Positions 26,209 through 34,248 of a DNA stretch of 39,492 nt are shown here, in pieces (positions within the stretch are counted from its first letter, which is position 1; each line of letters starts with the position of its first letter). Under the pieces are notes generated by a model. The model was not told the DNA's origin. It saw only the letters and a program-made list of their open reading frames with translations, and ran no database searches. The DNA lies in NCBI GenBank assembly GCA_937876225.1, contig CALFIC010000058.1:1-39492 (forward strand), written 5' to 3'. Source of the stretch: an uncultured Chloroflexota bacterium. Its GTDB lineage: Bacteria; Chloroflexota; Chloroflexia; Chloroflexales; Roseiflexaceae. The position numbers and the translations under genes were made by a program.

Positions 26209-26214
26209 ATTATA
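26209..26214 (-). promoter_or_regulatory. Likely -10 box of the mreB operon
   Basis: Perfect TATAAT on the minus strand 55 bases upstream of the mreB GTG. No good -35 is visible at 16-18 bases. It falls in the 85-base gap between gatC and mreB, so mre expression need not depend on cdaA-ybbR-gatC. Confidence 0.45.
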
Positions 26215-26239
26215 CCTTATGAGTCTCACGAACGTGCGT

Positions 26240-26533
26240 TTATTGTTCTTCAAATACTGCTTTTACGCGAAACATTCCTTGTTGCACATCAGCACTATTA
26301 GCCAACGCAGCTTCACGCCCTAATGAGGCACGATTGGCATCATCACGCAACGCATTCACCAAATCAGTAACCTGTGCAGTTGGTTCGACACCTGCCACAT
26401 CGACGGCTTGCAGTGCACTCACGTGCTCCAGAATACGCGACAATTGGGCTTGCATACCATCAATTTCGTTATCGGTGAGGCGTAATCGCGCCAAATCAGC
26501 AACTCGCACCACATCAGCCCGTGTTAATGCCAT
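26240..26533 (-). CDS. gatC: Asp/Glu-tRNA amidotransferase subunit C
   Basis: 97-aa subunit of GatCAB, which converts Glu-tRNAGln or Asp-tRNAAsn to the amidated forms. The pattern DVVRVADLARLRLTDNEI, the central LSRILEHVSALQAVDVAGVEPT and the closing MFRVKAVFEE are characteristic, and length is normal. ATG at 26533 with GAGG seven bases upstream. gatA and gatB are not in the window, so the gene is split from its partners. It lies between ybbR and mreB. Confidence 0.95.
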   Translation of the reverse strand: MALTRADVVRVADLARLRLTDNEIDGMQAQLSRILEHVSALQAVDVAGVEPTAQVTDLVNALRDDANRASLGREAALANSADVQQGMFRVKAVFEEQ

Positions 26534-26582
26534 CTGTCTACCTCATTTACACTACACAAACACGCCCTACCATATGTTTCGC

Positions 26583-26596
26583 ATTGTATGTACAAT
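26583..26596. other. Palindrome upstream of gatC
   Basis: attgta-tg-tacaat is a perfect 6-bp inverted repeat with a 2-base centre, 50 bases before the gatC ATG. On the minus strand its left half reads TACAAT and could serve as a -10 box; the symmetry could also be an operator. Nothing further is visible in the 174-base gap. Confidence 0.3.
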
Positions 26597-26707
26597 GTGA
26601 TTCGTAAGTGTATGCATCACTCACAAGAAACGATACACGTACTACTATAGTACCACACTCATATCCACATCAAACACCAACCATATCGACGCTCCCCTTG
26701 CGTGTAT

Positions 26708-28102
26708 TTAATTGTCTATTTTGGTGGCCGTTGCAATGATTGTCCCGGTTGCCACCACGAGTGGTGTGGGAGTAATAACCGGTGTGGCGACCACCGTCCC
26801 CGTCGCTACCGGCGTCCCCGACACAATGACATTCGTTACAAGCGGTGTAGACATACTACTCACTGCATTGCCGCGTTCGAGCTGCACCACGGGAATATCA
26901 CTCATCAAACGAATATCTTCGGGGATCCGCAATTGTACTTGGCGCATGGTATTGCCATCATCCCACGTCCCCACACTCACCTCTGCATGAATGTTGTTTA
27001 CCGATCCGCGTTGTATGGCTCCTGGACTCACAATCACATCAATCATTACAATCGCAGGATTGGCACGCACCACAAAATCCGCTGGGACATCACGAATTTC
27101 AATCATGACGGGCACACGAATACGTACTGATTGTTGACTTTGCTCGATAATCAATCCTACCTCGACATTTTTTGCCGTCACATCTAACGGCAAAATCCCT
27201 TCTGGGAAACTAATTTCTACCGTACGTGAAACCGATTTCGTCAGGTCATTGATGTCAATAGGGATTGTTTGTACACTAGTCGTTTTTTCAAGAATTTGCG
27301 AACTCCCCGTAATCGACACGAGCAAGGGATTCACGCGCACATCGCGTAACCGAAATCCGGCAGCCACAAACCCAGTAACTTGCGGCAATACCACTACTTC
27401 TTTGGCACCGATTTTTTGCTTAATTTCAATCGACACATCGACTTTGTCTGGAGTAATCGTCAAGCCGTTCATTACATTATCAGTACTATCAATCAACGTT
27501 ACTGGTAACGAATTGGTATAACTTGCTGTCACAGACCCGTTGATTTCGACATTTACTCGTGCTTCTTTGATACGTTTAATTAACGTTTGTGGTCCATAGA
27601 CGGACACCGTTTGTTGGGCAAGAGGAATTGTCGGTGCGAGAACTTCGACTCCAATGCCGGGATTACTAAATTGTTGACTATTAATCACCACCGGTATCGT
27701 AATTGTTTTGAGCATATCGATGCGCACATCCAACGGCTTTGTTGAATATTTAAATGTCATATACCCAATATCATTTCGGGTTGACGAAACCGCAATCGGA
27801 ATTTTTTGGAGTGCCACTGTGGCATTGGTCAAATCAACCACTGCGTGAATATCGCCATCACGGAGCTGGCTCAAGGTGTTTTTGGCAGCCCATACTTCAA
27901 CTTGGGTCGTACCCAATGACGGTTGAATCAAGCCATTTGCATCGACAATCACCGCATCGACTGGCAAATTGCGTACTTCAATCGGTACATCATATATTTT
28001 GTGATCTTCGGGATTTTGGGTGACGGTAACAAATCCCCACAATGCCAACGCCGCCAAAAACGACAACCCCAACCGTACCCCTGCAACGGATAAACGAATC
28101 AT
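26708..28102 (-). CDS. ybbR: YbbR-domain protein, probable c-di-AMP cyclase regulator CdaR
   Basis: 464-aa membrane-anchored protein. One N-terminal helix (about 8-27, GVRLGLSFLAALALWGFVTV) is followed by several YbbR domains of about 80 residues, with repeating IPV...N/G-P patterns (near 39-125, 130-220, 230-310 and 315-400). A low-complexity Thr/Val/Pro tail (PVATGTVVATPVITPTPLVVATG) follows, probably extracytoplasmic. CdaR binds and modulates CdaA at the membrane. Its ATG overlaps the cdaA stop (ATGA at 28102-28099), so the pair is translationally coupled, as in Firmicutes cdaA-cdaR. Confidence 0.9.
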   Translation of the reverse strand: MIRLSVAGVRLGLSFLAALALWGFVTVTQNPEDHKIYDVPIEVRNLPVDAVIVDANGLIQPSLGTTQVEVWAAKNTLSQLRDGDIHAVVDLTNATVALQKIPIAVSSTRNDIGYMTFKYSTKPLDVRIDMLKTITIPVVINSQQFSNPGIGVEVLAPTIPLAQQTVSVYGPQTLIKRIKEARVNVEINGSVTASYTNSLPVTLIDSTDNVMNGLTITPDKVDVSIEIKQKIGAKEVVVLPQVTGFVAAGFRLRDVRVNPLLVSITGSSQILEKTTSVQTIPIDINDLTKSVSRTVEISFPEGILPLDVTAKNVEVGLIIEQSQQSVRIRVPVMIEIRDVPADFVVRANPAIVMIDVIVSPGAIQRGSVNNIHAEVSVGTWDDGNTMRQVQLRIPEDIRLMSDIPVVQLERGNAVSSMSTPLVTNVIVSGTPVATGTVVATPVITPTPLVVATGTIIATATKIDN

Positions 28103-28944
28103 GCCATCACCTCACGGCCCGTTTCGGTATCAATCCGCAACAACTCAACCAACAACACGCCAATCCGTTCTTCGTTGAGTTGGCTAATCATTTGCCCATC
28201 ATGAAACATCGTCACCGCGCCGGTCTCTTCGGATACCACCACCGCTACGGCATCAGACTGCTCGGTAATCCCACGAGCGGCACGGTGGCGGGTACCATAG
28301 CGCCGCACACCACCCATTTCTTCGCTTAGTGGCAACACCACATTGGCCGCCAAAATCCGTTCACCACGAATCAATACTGCCATGTCATGGAGCGGCGCAT
28401 TGGGGTGAAAAATAGCCATCAATAATGGCACACTCGTGCGTGCATCAAGGTGAACACCACGGTCGGCATAATCTTGGAGCCCCACATTGCGCTCTAGTAC
28501 CATCAAGGCACCAATCCCTTGTTGTGACAACAACATGGCACTGCGTGCTACAGTTTTGATCATTTGTAACCGACCACTATCATCATTGCGACGCCGAAAA
28601 TTCGTATACCACAAGCGATTTGATTGCCCTAATGTCTCAAGTAACCGTCGTAATTCAGGCTGAAATACTACCGGAATCGCAACTACTAATGCGGGTTGTA
28701 AGGCATGTACGACAATCCAACGAATTGTCTCGAATGGCGACAATGCCAGCACAAATACCAACACCACAATCACCAAAATCCCTTGGATTAATTGGACTGC
28801 CCGCGTCCCCCACATCGTTTTCAAAATCCAATAAAACAACCCCGTCACCAACGCAATGTCGATTAACGGCACTGGGCTAGTAAATGGGTTTAAGCGTGCA
28901 AATAAGTGAATTATCTGATTCAGCCAATCGGATTCAGCAAACAT
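28099..28944 (-). CDS. cdaA: Diadenylate cyclase CdaA (c-di-AMP synthase)
   Basis: 281-aa membrane enzyme that makes c-di-AMP from two ATP. Hydrophobic helices lie at about 26-41, 50-68 and 75-94, followed by the DAC domain. RHR is present in YGTRHRAARGI (Arg 219, Arg 221), with VVSEETG at about 237-242. The usual DGA signature reads Asp 187-Met 188-Ala 189 (LHDMAVLI), a change of the glycine. Length matches the family. ATG at 28944 with only a weak GGGA upstream. First gene of an operon with ybbR, with an extended -10 promoter at 29002. Confidence 0.93.
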   Translation of the reverse strand: MFAESDWLNQIIHLFARLNPFTSPVPLIDIALVTGLFYWILKTMWGTRAVQLIQGILVIVVLVFVLALSPFETIRWIVVHALQPALVVAIPVVFQPELRRLLETLGQSNRLWYTNFRRRNDDSGRLQMIKTVARSAMLLSQQGIGALMVLERNVGLQDYADRGVHLDARTSVPLLMAIFHPNAPLHDMAVLIRGERILAANVVLPLSEEMGGVRRYGTRHRAARGITEQSDAVAVVVSEETGAVTMFHDGQMISQLNEERIGVLLVELLRIDTETGREVMA

Positions 28945-28996
28945 AGTATTTGATATCCCGCATCAAAAATAACCGTTCGGTTTGTATTTACTACGA

Positions 28997-29005
28997 ATTG
29001 TAGCA
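28997..29005 (-). promoter_or_regulatory. Extended -10 promoter of cdaA-ybbR
   Basis: On the minus strand TATGCTACAAT gives TG-C-TACAAT (-10 at 29002-28997), about 55 bases upstream of the cdaA ATG. It shares 12 identical bases with the promoter at 8210-8218. Confidence 0.6.
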
Positions 29006-29059
29006 TAGTTTACAATTAACGTACACCACTCACAAAAGTAAATGTACAATCGCAAAAAT

Positions 29060-29782
29060 CTACGGACGGCGTGGTGGGCGTGGGGATTTACGCCGTTGGG
29101 CGGGTGGCAGGCGGCGGTAATCATCGCCATCCATGATAATGAATTCTTCGCAAATCGCGCGGTCGCTCATCCGTGAAAAAATCCGCGGTTCGATTTCTTC
29201 GGGGCGCCGGTTGCTGGTAATCACCGTCGGCATGCGACCGTTGTAGCGATGATTAATAATTTGAAAAAGCTTTTCACGGGCCCAAGGGGTGGTGTTTTCG
29301 GTACCTAAGTCATCCAAAATCAAAATAGCTGCATCGCGAATCAACTCAAAGCGTTGATCGTACTGCACTTCACTGGATGGTCCAAAGGTTGAACGCAGAT
29401 GATCGAGCAGATCAGGGACCACTGCGAACAACACGCGATAATTTTGTTTGAGTAATTCGTTGGCGATCGCACTGGCCAAATGGGTTTTGCCGACGCCATA
29501 ATTCCCAAAAAAGACCAACCAGCCGTCTGGTTTTTTGGCGAAATCGACTGCCCGCATAAACGCCCGTTTGACCCCGCGCATGTCGGTATCAAACGTCTCA
29601 AAGGTTTTGTCTTGGAAGGCACTGAGATTGCTCATTTCGAGCAAATCATTGGCGGTACGGCGGGCACGATCGGCTAATTTACATTTACAGGGGACGAGCA
29701 TGCCAAAACGCGGGTGCCCAAAGGGCACCGCTTCTTTGTAGTAGCCGATTCCACCACATTCAGGGCAACGGTTCGAGGTCAC
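29060..29782 (-). CDS. dnaI: DnaC/DnaI-type replicative helicase loader
   Basis: 240-aa AAA+ ATPase. An N-terminal zinc-binding cluster (Cys 6, 9, 32 and 34 in CPECGG and CKCK) is followed by Walker A GNYGVGKT (93-100), Walker B ILILDDLG (153-160), sensor TSN (189-191) and the Arg-finger region SRMSDR (203-208). The tail is basic and proline-rich (PPAQRRKSPRPPRRP). It should load the DnaB ring onto DNA. Start is GTG at 29782 with GGGGGAG eight bases upstream, overlapping the dnaD-like gene by 23 bases. IstB-type transposase helpers share this fold, but no transposase is nearby and dnaB is two genes away. Confidence 0.9.
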   Translation of the reverse strand: MTSNRCPECGGIGYYKEAVPFGHPRFGMLVPCKCKLADRARRTANDLLEMSNLSAFQDKTFETFDTDMRGVKRAFMRAVDFAKKPDGWLVFFGNYGVGKTHLASAIANELLKQNYRVLFAVVPDLLDHLRSTFGPSSEVQYDQRFELIRDAAILILDDLGTENTTPWAREKLFQIINHRYNGRMPTVITSNRRPEEIEPRIFSRMSDRAICEEFIIMDGDDYRRLPPAQRRKSPRPPRRP

Positions 29783-30470
29783 TTATATCACTCCCCCGAC
29801 GAAATAAATCGCCATAGGCACCATCAGTATAGCGGGTTACATCAATTTCTGTACCGGGGCCTACTGGTGTGGCATCACCACGACCATCTTTGCTCCAGCG
29901 GGCCAGGATTTTGGCGATATAGCGCCACGAACGGACGTTTGCAAGCACTGCCTCACGAATTGCGTCAGGCACCCACGTGGCTGGGTATTGGGCCTCGGCA
30001 CGTTGTAATTCGGCCAAAATCATCGGTGTCACCACCCCGATATGTTGCTCATACACCGCCACAATCGAGGGGACGGGCATCAGTACTACCGGCGATTCAC
30101 CCAGCTCTTCGTGCCGTTGCGCCCACGCCGCATTAGCAGTAGTACGCACCAAATACCAGTTTATCGCCCGCCCATGGGTGTCGGGACGCACCACATGAAT
30201 AATCGTTCCTCGTTGCACCGCCAACCCCAAGCCTTCGGCCAACAAATCACTGGGGCGGGCATGCACAGCCACCACCTGTAAACTCTGCGCCAAAATTTCA
30301 TCCGCAACCAATGCATCCCAACTTACCCGCCGCGGTCGACTCGTTTGGCGTGTCACCAGCGCAAACAGATGCAACGTGACTTTGAGCTCGAGCATGCTGG
30401 TAATCTGCGGCAACACCCGTGTAATAAAATCTGCCGGCAGTGGCACAAGTTGCGTGGAGTCATTGGCCAT
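29760..30470 (-). CDS. DnaD-domain replication protein
   Basis: 236-aa protein. The C-terminal third (about 135-195) matches the DnaD/DnaB-like primosome domain: VYEQHIGVVTPMILAELQRAEAQYP and the final helix NVRSWRYIAKILARWSKDG correspond to the YxxxG...W.YI..IL..W pattern. The N-terminal half (LPADFITRVLPQITSMLELKVTLHLFAL) looks like its winged-helix oligomerisation domain. It probably acts with the loader downstream in primosome assembly. Three bases after dnaB and overlapping the loader gene, it is co-translated with both. Confidence 0.85.
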   Translation of the reverse strand: MANDSTQLVPLPADFITRVLPQITSMLELKVTLHLFALVTRQTSRPRRVSWDALVADEILAQSLQVVAVHARPSDLLAEGLGLAVQRGTIIHVVRPDTHGRAINWYLVRTTANAAWAQRHEELGESPVVLMPVPSIVAVYEQHIGVVTPMILAELQRAEAQYPATWVPDAIREAVLANVRSWRYIAKILARWSKDGRGDATPVGPGTEIDVTRYTDGAYGDLFRRGSDISDLEPLP

Positions 30471-30473
30471 CGC

Positions 30474-31805
30474 TTAGTACCCCTCGGGCGCGCGGTACGT
30501 CAAGTCGGCAAAGCGCGTCGTCGATGGATCAAAGCGCATATTGACGACCCCCACGGGACCGTTGCGATGTTTGGCGATATGGATTTCGGCAATGCCTTTT
30601 TTGTCGCTGTCTTTGTTATACAACTCATCGCGATAAATAAACATCACAATGTCGGCGTCTTGCTCAATCGACCCCGATTCACGCAAGTCGCTGAGCATTG
30701 GGACGTGACTTTGGCGCCCTTCGACGGCACGTGACAACTGCGACAAGGCGATGACGGGCACGTTGAGCTCACGTGCCAAGGCTTTGAGTCCGCGCGAGAT
30801 TTCGCCGACTTCTTGGACGCGGTTTTCTTTACCCCGCCCCGACATCAACTGCAAATAGTCGATGATAATCAGACTTACACCGTGTTGCGATTGCAAGCGC
30901 CGTGCTTTGCTGCGCAACTCCATGATGCTAATACCAGGGGTATCTTCGATGTAAATCGGTGCTTGGGCCAACCGCCCCATGGCATCAAATACGATTTTGA
31001 GCTGATTATCAGGGACTTGCCCGAGGCGCAAACGATGGGTGTCGATCTGGGTTTCCATGGCGATCAAACGCTGCACAAGCTGTTCACGACCCATTTCGAG
31101 GCTAAACACGGCCACCGTATTGGAGTAGTACATGGCGACGTTATAGGCCAGACTCATAGCAAACGAGGTTTTGCCGGTACCAGGACGCGCCGCCAAAATA
31201 ATCAAGTCGGAGCGTTGCAAGCCACCAGTAATCTGGTCAAAGTCACGGTAGCCAGTCTGCACCCCCATCACCTCGCCACGATGTTCTTGCAGGTAATTGA
31301 GTTGTTCGTAGTAGCTATCAACCACCGACGAAATATGCACAAAATCTTGCGAGGTGCGTTTTTGGGCAATATCAAACAACAAGGCTTCGGCTTTGTCGAT
31401 AGTCTCGTCGATTTCGATTTGTTCGTTATAGCCCAAGGCGGCAATTTGGGCACCGGTATTAATCAAGCGCCGCAAAATCGCTGTCCGTTCGACGGTACGG
31501 GCATAAAACTCGACGTGATACGAGGTCGGCACCCCTTCGACTAATTCACCGAGATAAATGACGCCCCCTACTTGGTCGAGATGCCCGCGCCGACGGAGTT
31601 CTTCTGAGACGGTACGGGTATCGGGGGGGACGCGGTTATTGAAGCAGGCCAGCATTGCTTCATAGATTTGGCTATGACGCTCAAGATAAAAGTATTCGGG
31701 CTTGAGCCAGGCTGCAATGGCGGCCAGCGCATCACGATTGAGCAATACCGATCCCAACGTCGCACGCTCGGCGTCAACATTGCTTGGCAGCGTTGGTTGT
31801 GTCAT
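30474..31805 (-). CDS. dnaB: Replicative DNA helicase DnaB
   Basis: 443-aa hexameric helicase. The N-terminal domain (about 5-115, NVDAERATLGSVLLNRDAL) is followed by the linker and the RecA-like domain with Walker A ARPGTGKTS (206-214), Walker B LIIIDYLQLM (312-321) and DLRESGSIEQDAD (373-385). No intein is present and length is normal. ATG at 31805, preceded by AGGAGCAATTTCT-type spacing. It is 99 bases downstream of rplI, with a strong hairpin in the gap, and starts the dnaB/dnaD-like/dnaI cluster. Confidence 0.98.
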   Translation of the reverse strand: MTQPTLPSNVDAERATLGSVLLNRDALAAIAAWLKPEYFYLERHSQIYEAMLACFNNRVPPDTRTVSEELRRRGHLDQVGGVIYLGELVEGVPTSYHVEFYARTVERTAILRRLINTGAQIAALGYNEQIEIDETIDKAEALLFDIAQKRTSQDFVHISSVVDSYYEQLNYLQEHRGEVMGVQTGYRDFDQITGGLQRSDLIILAARPGTGKTSFAMSLAYNVAMYYSNTVAVFSLEMGREQLVQRLIAMETQIDTHRLRLGQVPDNQLKIVFDAMGRLAQAPIYIEDTPGISIMELRSKARRLQSQHGVSLIIIDYLQLMSGRGKENRVQEVGEISRGLKALARELNVPVIALSQLSRAVEGRQSHVPMLSDLRESGSIEQDADIVMFIYRDELYNKDSDKKGIAEIHIAKHRNGPVGVVNMRFDPSTTRFADLTYRAPEGY

Positions 31806-31841
31806 AGAAATTGCTCCTCGTAAGGGGAATAGTAGCGCAAC

Positions 31842-31868
31842 ATGCCATGCCTAAAATAGGCATGGCAT
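31842..31868. other. Perfect 12-bp hairpin between rplI and dnaB
   Basis: atgccatgccta and taggcatggcat form a perfect 12-bp stem with a 3-base aaa loop. There is no T-run on the minus strand, so it is not a standard terminator. It may be an RNA processing or stability element setting the ratio of rplI to dnaB, or a small palindromic repeat (inference). Confidence 0.6.
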
Positions 31869-31904
31869 AGAGAAATAACGAAGCGCGGAATAGGACAAAG
31901 ACGA

Positions 31905-32375
31905 CTAGGCGTCTTCGCCAGCAGCCGTAACGGTTACCTTGACAGTCGCTTCCACACCCGAAATGATGCGATAGCTGACATCAAAGGTACCAACACGCTT
32001 GATGGGCTCGTCCAACACAATCCGGCGGCGGTCGATTTCGACGCCCACGGCGGCATGCAACTTATCGGCGATGTCCGAGGCAGTCACTGAACCGAACAAC
32101 CGCTCGTTTTCACCGACACGCTCCACGAAGCTCAACGACACCCCACTGATGCGTTGTGCCAATTGCTCAGCCTCGGTGCGCAATTCAGCTTCACGCTTAC
32201 GCTGTGCCGCCAAACGCTCTTCGGCTTGCTTGATGGCACCACGGGTTGCAATCACTGCAAAGCCTTGGGGCAACAAGTAGTTGCGTCCAAAACCACCCGA
32301 AACTTCTTTAATTTCACCTGCTGCACCAACATTATCGATTGTCTTGGTCAGCAATACCTTCATCTTCGTCGCCAC
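31905..32375 (-). CDS. rplI: 50S ribosomal protein L9
   Basis: 156-aa large-subunit protein. The signature KEVSGGFGRNYLLPQGFA follows the start MKVLLTKTIDNVG. A long charged helix (about 45-80, KQAEERLAAQRKREAELRTEAEQLAQ) links to the C-terminal domain ending VKVTVTAAGED. The start is GTG at 32375 with AAGGAG six bases upstream, giving MATKMKVLL; the ATG four codons later lacks its own site and the open frame to 32405 is not needed. It is first in the replication block; rpsF, ssb and rpsR, often its neighbours, are absent here. Confidence 0.96.
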   Translation of the reverse strand: MATKMKVLLTKTIDNVGAAGEIKEVSGGFGRNYLLPQGFAVIATRGAIKQAEERLAAQRKREAELRTEAEQLAQRISGVSLSFVERVGENERLFGSVTASDIADKLHAAVGVEIDRRRIVLDEPIKRVGTFDVSYRIISGVEATVKVTVTAAGEDA

Positions 32376-32760
32376 AATTGGCTCCTTATCCCGCTCACGT
32401 AACACTCTATAGCGCTACGTCACAGACAATAACCTATGCCTGACACAACGTGCTCCCCCCATATTACCACAGCGAATGGTGAGGGTCAAACCGAATTTGT
32501 AATTGGTGGACGCTGGTGTATGGCAATTGGGAACGTTTATCCATTGGTACCACGACAAAACCACGGTTATTATATGCGCAAGGGCGTTGCCCTGTGCTAT
32601 TGAATGCCGCCCCGTTGGGGCATGGGGAACATTCATCCTGTTGGGGCATGGGGAATAATCATCAACGTCGTGAAGCCACGACGCGACCGGGAGTATTGCA
32701 TGCGCAAGGGCATTTTCAATTCTCTGCGCTAATAGTGGCAAATCATTGGATAATACTTAT
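32376..32760. other. Divergent intergenic region with short repeats
   Basis: A 385-base gene-free region between rplI (minus) and the CCA/poly(A) polymerase gene (plus). It holds a direct repeat atgcgcaagggc (32574-32585 and 32700-32711), the first copy being part of a bulged hairpin closing at 32597. It also holds a 26-base-period direct repeat gttggggcatggggaa (32614-32629 and 32640-32655). Open frames across it have no ribosome binding sites. No promoter for rplI could be picked with confidence. Confidence 0.6.
32614..32655. repeat. Tandem direct repeat gttggggcatggggaa
   Basis: Two exact 16-base copies at 32614-32629 and 32640-32655, each followed by a similar 'attcatc / taatcatc' tail, so the full unit is about 26 bases. 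Confidence 0.85.
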
Positions 32761-34026
32761 ATGTCACACACCACGACCATTGCTTGGGCACAAATCGTGG
32801 CGGCATTACCGCCGCGCATCAGCGAAATCCTCATCCACCTGCACACCATTGCGACGAGCCATGGTGCAACTCTCTATATTGTCGGTGGCGCGGCCCGCAG
32901 TGTCTTTACCCAAGACCTGATTACTGACCTCGATTTGGCCATCGCTCATCCCCAACCCGACACCATGCCGGCCATGGCGACATATCTCCAAGGCACGATC
33001 ACCCAACACGATCAATTCGCCACCGCCACGATTACCCTGTCACCGGCAGTCGCCCATACCCTTGGTATCGCCGGGATTGATATTGTCCCGGCCCGTACCG
33101 AAACCTATGCCCATCCCGGTGCCTTACCCCAGGTTTTCCCTTCAGACATCATGAGCGATCTTGGGCGGCGTGACATTAGCGTCAACGCCATCGCCATTGC
33201 CATCTACCCTCATACAGACTGTCCCGTGTTTGATCCGTTTGACGGGCGGGGGGATTTGCGCCGTGGCATCGCCCGCATCCTGCATCCCAATAGTTTGATT
33301 GATGACCCAACCCGCATTGTGCGCATCGCCCGCATCGCCACCCGCCTCGGGTTACATATCGATGCCGTCACCCGCCACGCGATTCGGAGGGCCTGTACAC
33401 ACCCCGTTATCACCCGCGTATCGCACCACCGCTGGCTTCAAGAGTTACGCAAAACACTAACCGAACGCGATCCAGCGCCAGCCATTGCGTTACTGCAACG
33501 GTGGGGATTATTGCGGGCCATTCACCCCTGCTTACGCTACCAAAAACGCTATACCGCCCTACTCACACAGATTGCTCCAGCCTATCGCATAGTGGTGTTG
33601 TGTTGGGATGCGCCGTTAGCGCACCTCGACGATTTCATCGCTACCTGGCACGAATTACCTGTGGTGTATCGTCAAATTCCCCGCATGCGGCGCCAAAAAC
33701 GCCAATTTCACCAACTCGCCCACGCCTCTGCGAGTACGATTGCGCGCCAGTTCCATCGGTTTGATGATGGCTTACTTGGTGCCATTGCCGTCGTCTACAC
33801 TCCGTTAGCCGCAATATTGGCACGTTGGCAGCAGGCTCAGCAACAAGCCCAGCCCACACGCGTGAATGGTGGTGATGTGTTGGCGTTGGGCGTCCCAAAG
33901 GGACCACGGGTCGGTCAAATCCTCGACGCACTTTCATTGGCATTACTTGATCAAAAAATCATCCCAAGCGACCGTGCCGGACAATTAGCGTGGATTACCC
34001 AACAATTCATTTCTCAATCACACTGA
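32761..34026 (+). CDS. CCA-adding enzyme / poly(A) polymerase family protein
   Basis: 421-aa class II nucleotidyltransferase acting on RNA 3' ends. Catalytic head: YIVGGAARSVF (39-49) and DLDLAI (56-61, Asp 56 and Asp 58). Also seen are LGRRDISVNAIAI, FDGRGDLRRGIARIL and DDPTRIVRIARIATRLGL, all family landmarks; the C-terminal part is helical without an HD domain. The usual GGxVRD reads GGAARS, so the conserved Asp after Arg is missing. The ATG at 32761 is preferred over a TTG at 32746; the ribosome binding site is weak. Whether it adds CCA, poly(A) or only part of CCA cannot be told. Confidence 0.85.
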   Translation: MSHTTTIAWAQIVAALPPRISEILIHLHTIATSHGATLYIVGGAARSVFTQDLITDLDLAIAHPQPDTMPAMATYLQGTITQHDQFATATITLSPAVAHTLGIAGIDIVPARTETYAHPGALPQVFPSDIMSDLGRRDISVNAIAIAIYPHTDCPVFDPFDGRGDLRRGIARILHPNSLIDDPTRIVRIARIATRLGLHIDAVTRHAIRRACTHPVITRVSHHRWLQELRKTLTERDPAPAIALLQRWGLLRAIHPCLRYQKRYTALLTQIAPAYRIVVLCWDAPLAHLDDFIATWHELPVVYRQIPRMRRQKRQFHQLAHASASTIARQFHRFDDGLLGAIAVVYTPLAAILARWQQAQQQAQPTRVNGGDVLALGVPKGPRVGQILDALSLALLDQKIIPSDRAGQLAWITQQFISQSH

Positions 34027-34033
34027 TATACGG

Positions 34034-34052
34034 TATAATAAAATGCTATACT
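34034..34052 (+). promoter_or_regulatory. Probable promoter(s) of the 34096-39309 run
   Basis: TATAAT at 34034-34039 and, 7 bases on, TG-C-TATACT (34044-34052), an extended -10. The latter would start transcription about 40 bases before the ATG at 34096. The -35 regions are weak and overlap the end of the preceding gene. Confidence 0.5.
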
Positions 34053-34095
34053 CAAATAATTGTTTTACGTTACACGTGGGGGAGAGAAGAGACGC

Positions 34096-34248
34096 ATGGA
34101 TGGCAAACAGATAACCTTTGGCACCACGGGCTTCGATGAGTTGCTCGAAGCGCTCCGTGAAGCTGGTGAGCCCCAAGATATCGCGTGGCTCGCAGAACGG
34201 TATATTGAAATTTTGCGTAAACTGGCCCAAACGGAGGAACAAGAATGA
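34096..34248 (+). CDS. 50-aa conserved-looking hypothetical protein
   Basis: Small soluble acidic protein starting MDGKQITFGTTGFDELLEAL and ending in a charged stretch (RKLAQTEEQE); residues about 12-48 should form amphipathic helices. ATG at 34096 follows a purine-rich ggggg-agagaagag tract. Its stop overlaps the ATG of the 610-aa gene (ATGA at 34245-34248), so the two products are probably made in a fixed ratio and may bind each other (inference). No family recognised. Confidence 0.75.
   Translation: MDGKQITFGTTGFDELLEALREAGEPQDIAWLAERYIEILRKLAQTEEQE

Noticed and set aside
29060..29782. IstB transposition helper
   Set aside because: No transposase or inverted repeats nearby; zinc N-terminus and position next to dnaB favour a helicase loader.
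30813..31544. 243-aa plus-strand frame
   Set aside because: Antisense to dnaB, a clear real gene.
32415..32741. 108-aa minus-strand frame in the rplI/CCA gap
   Set aside because: It crosses the direct repeats, has no ribosome binding site, and its composition reflects the repeats.
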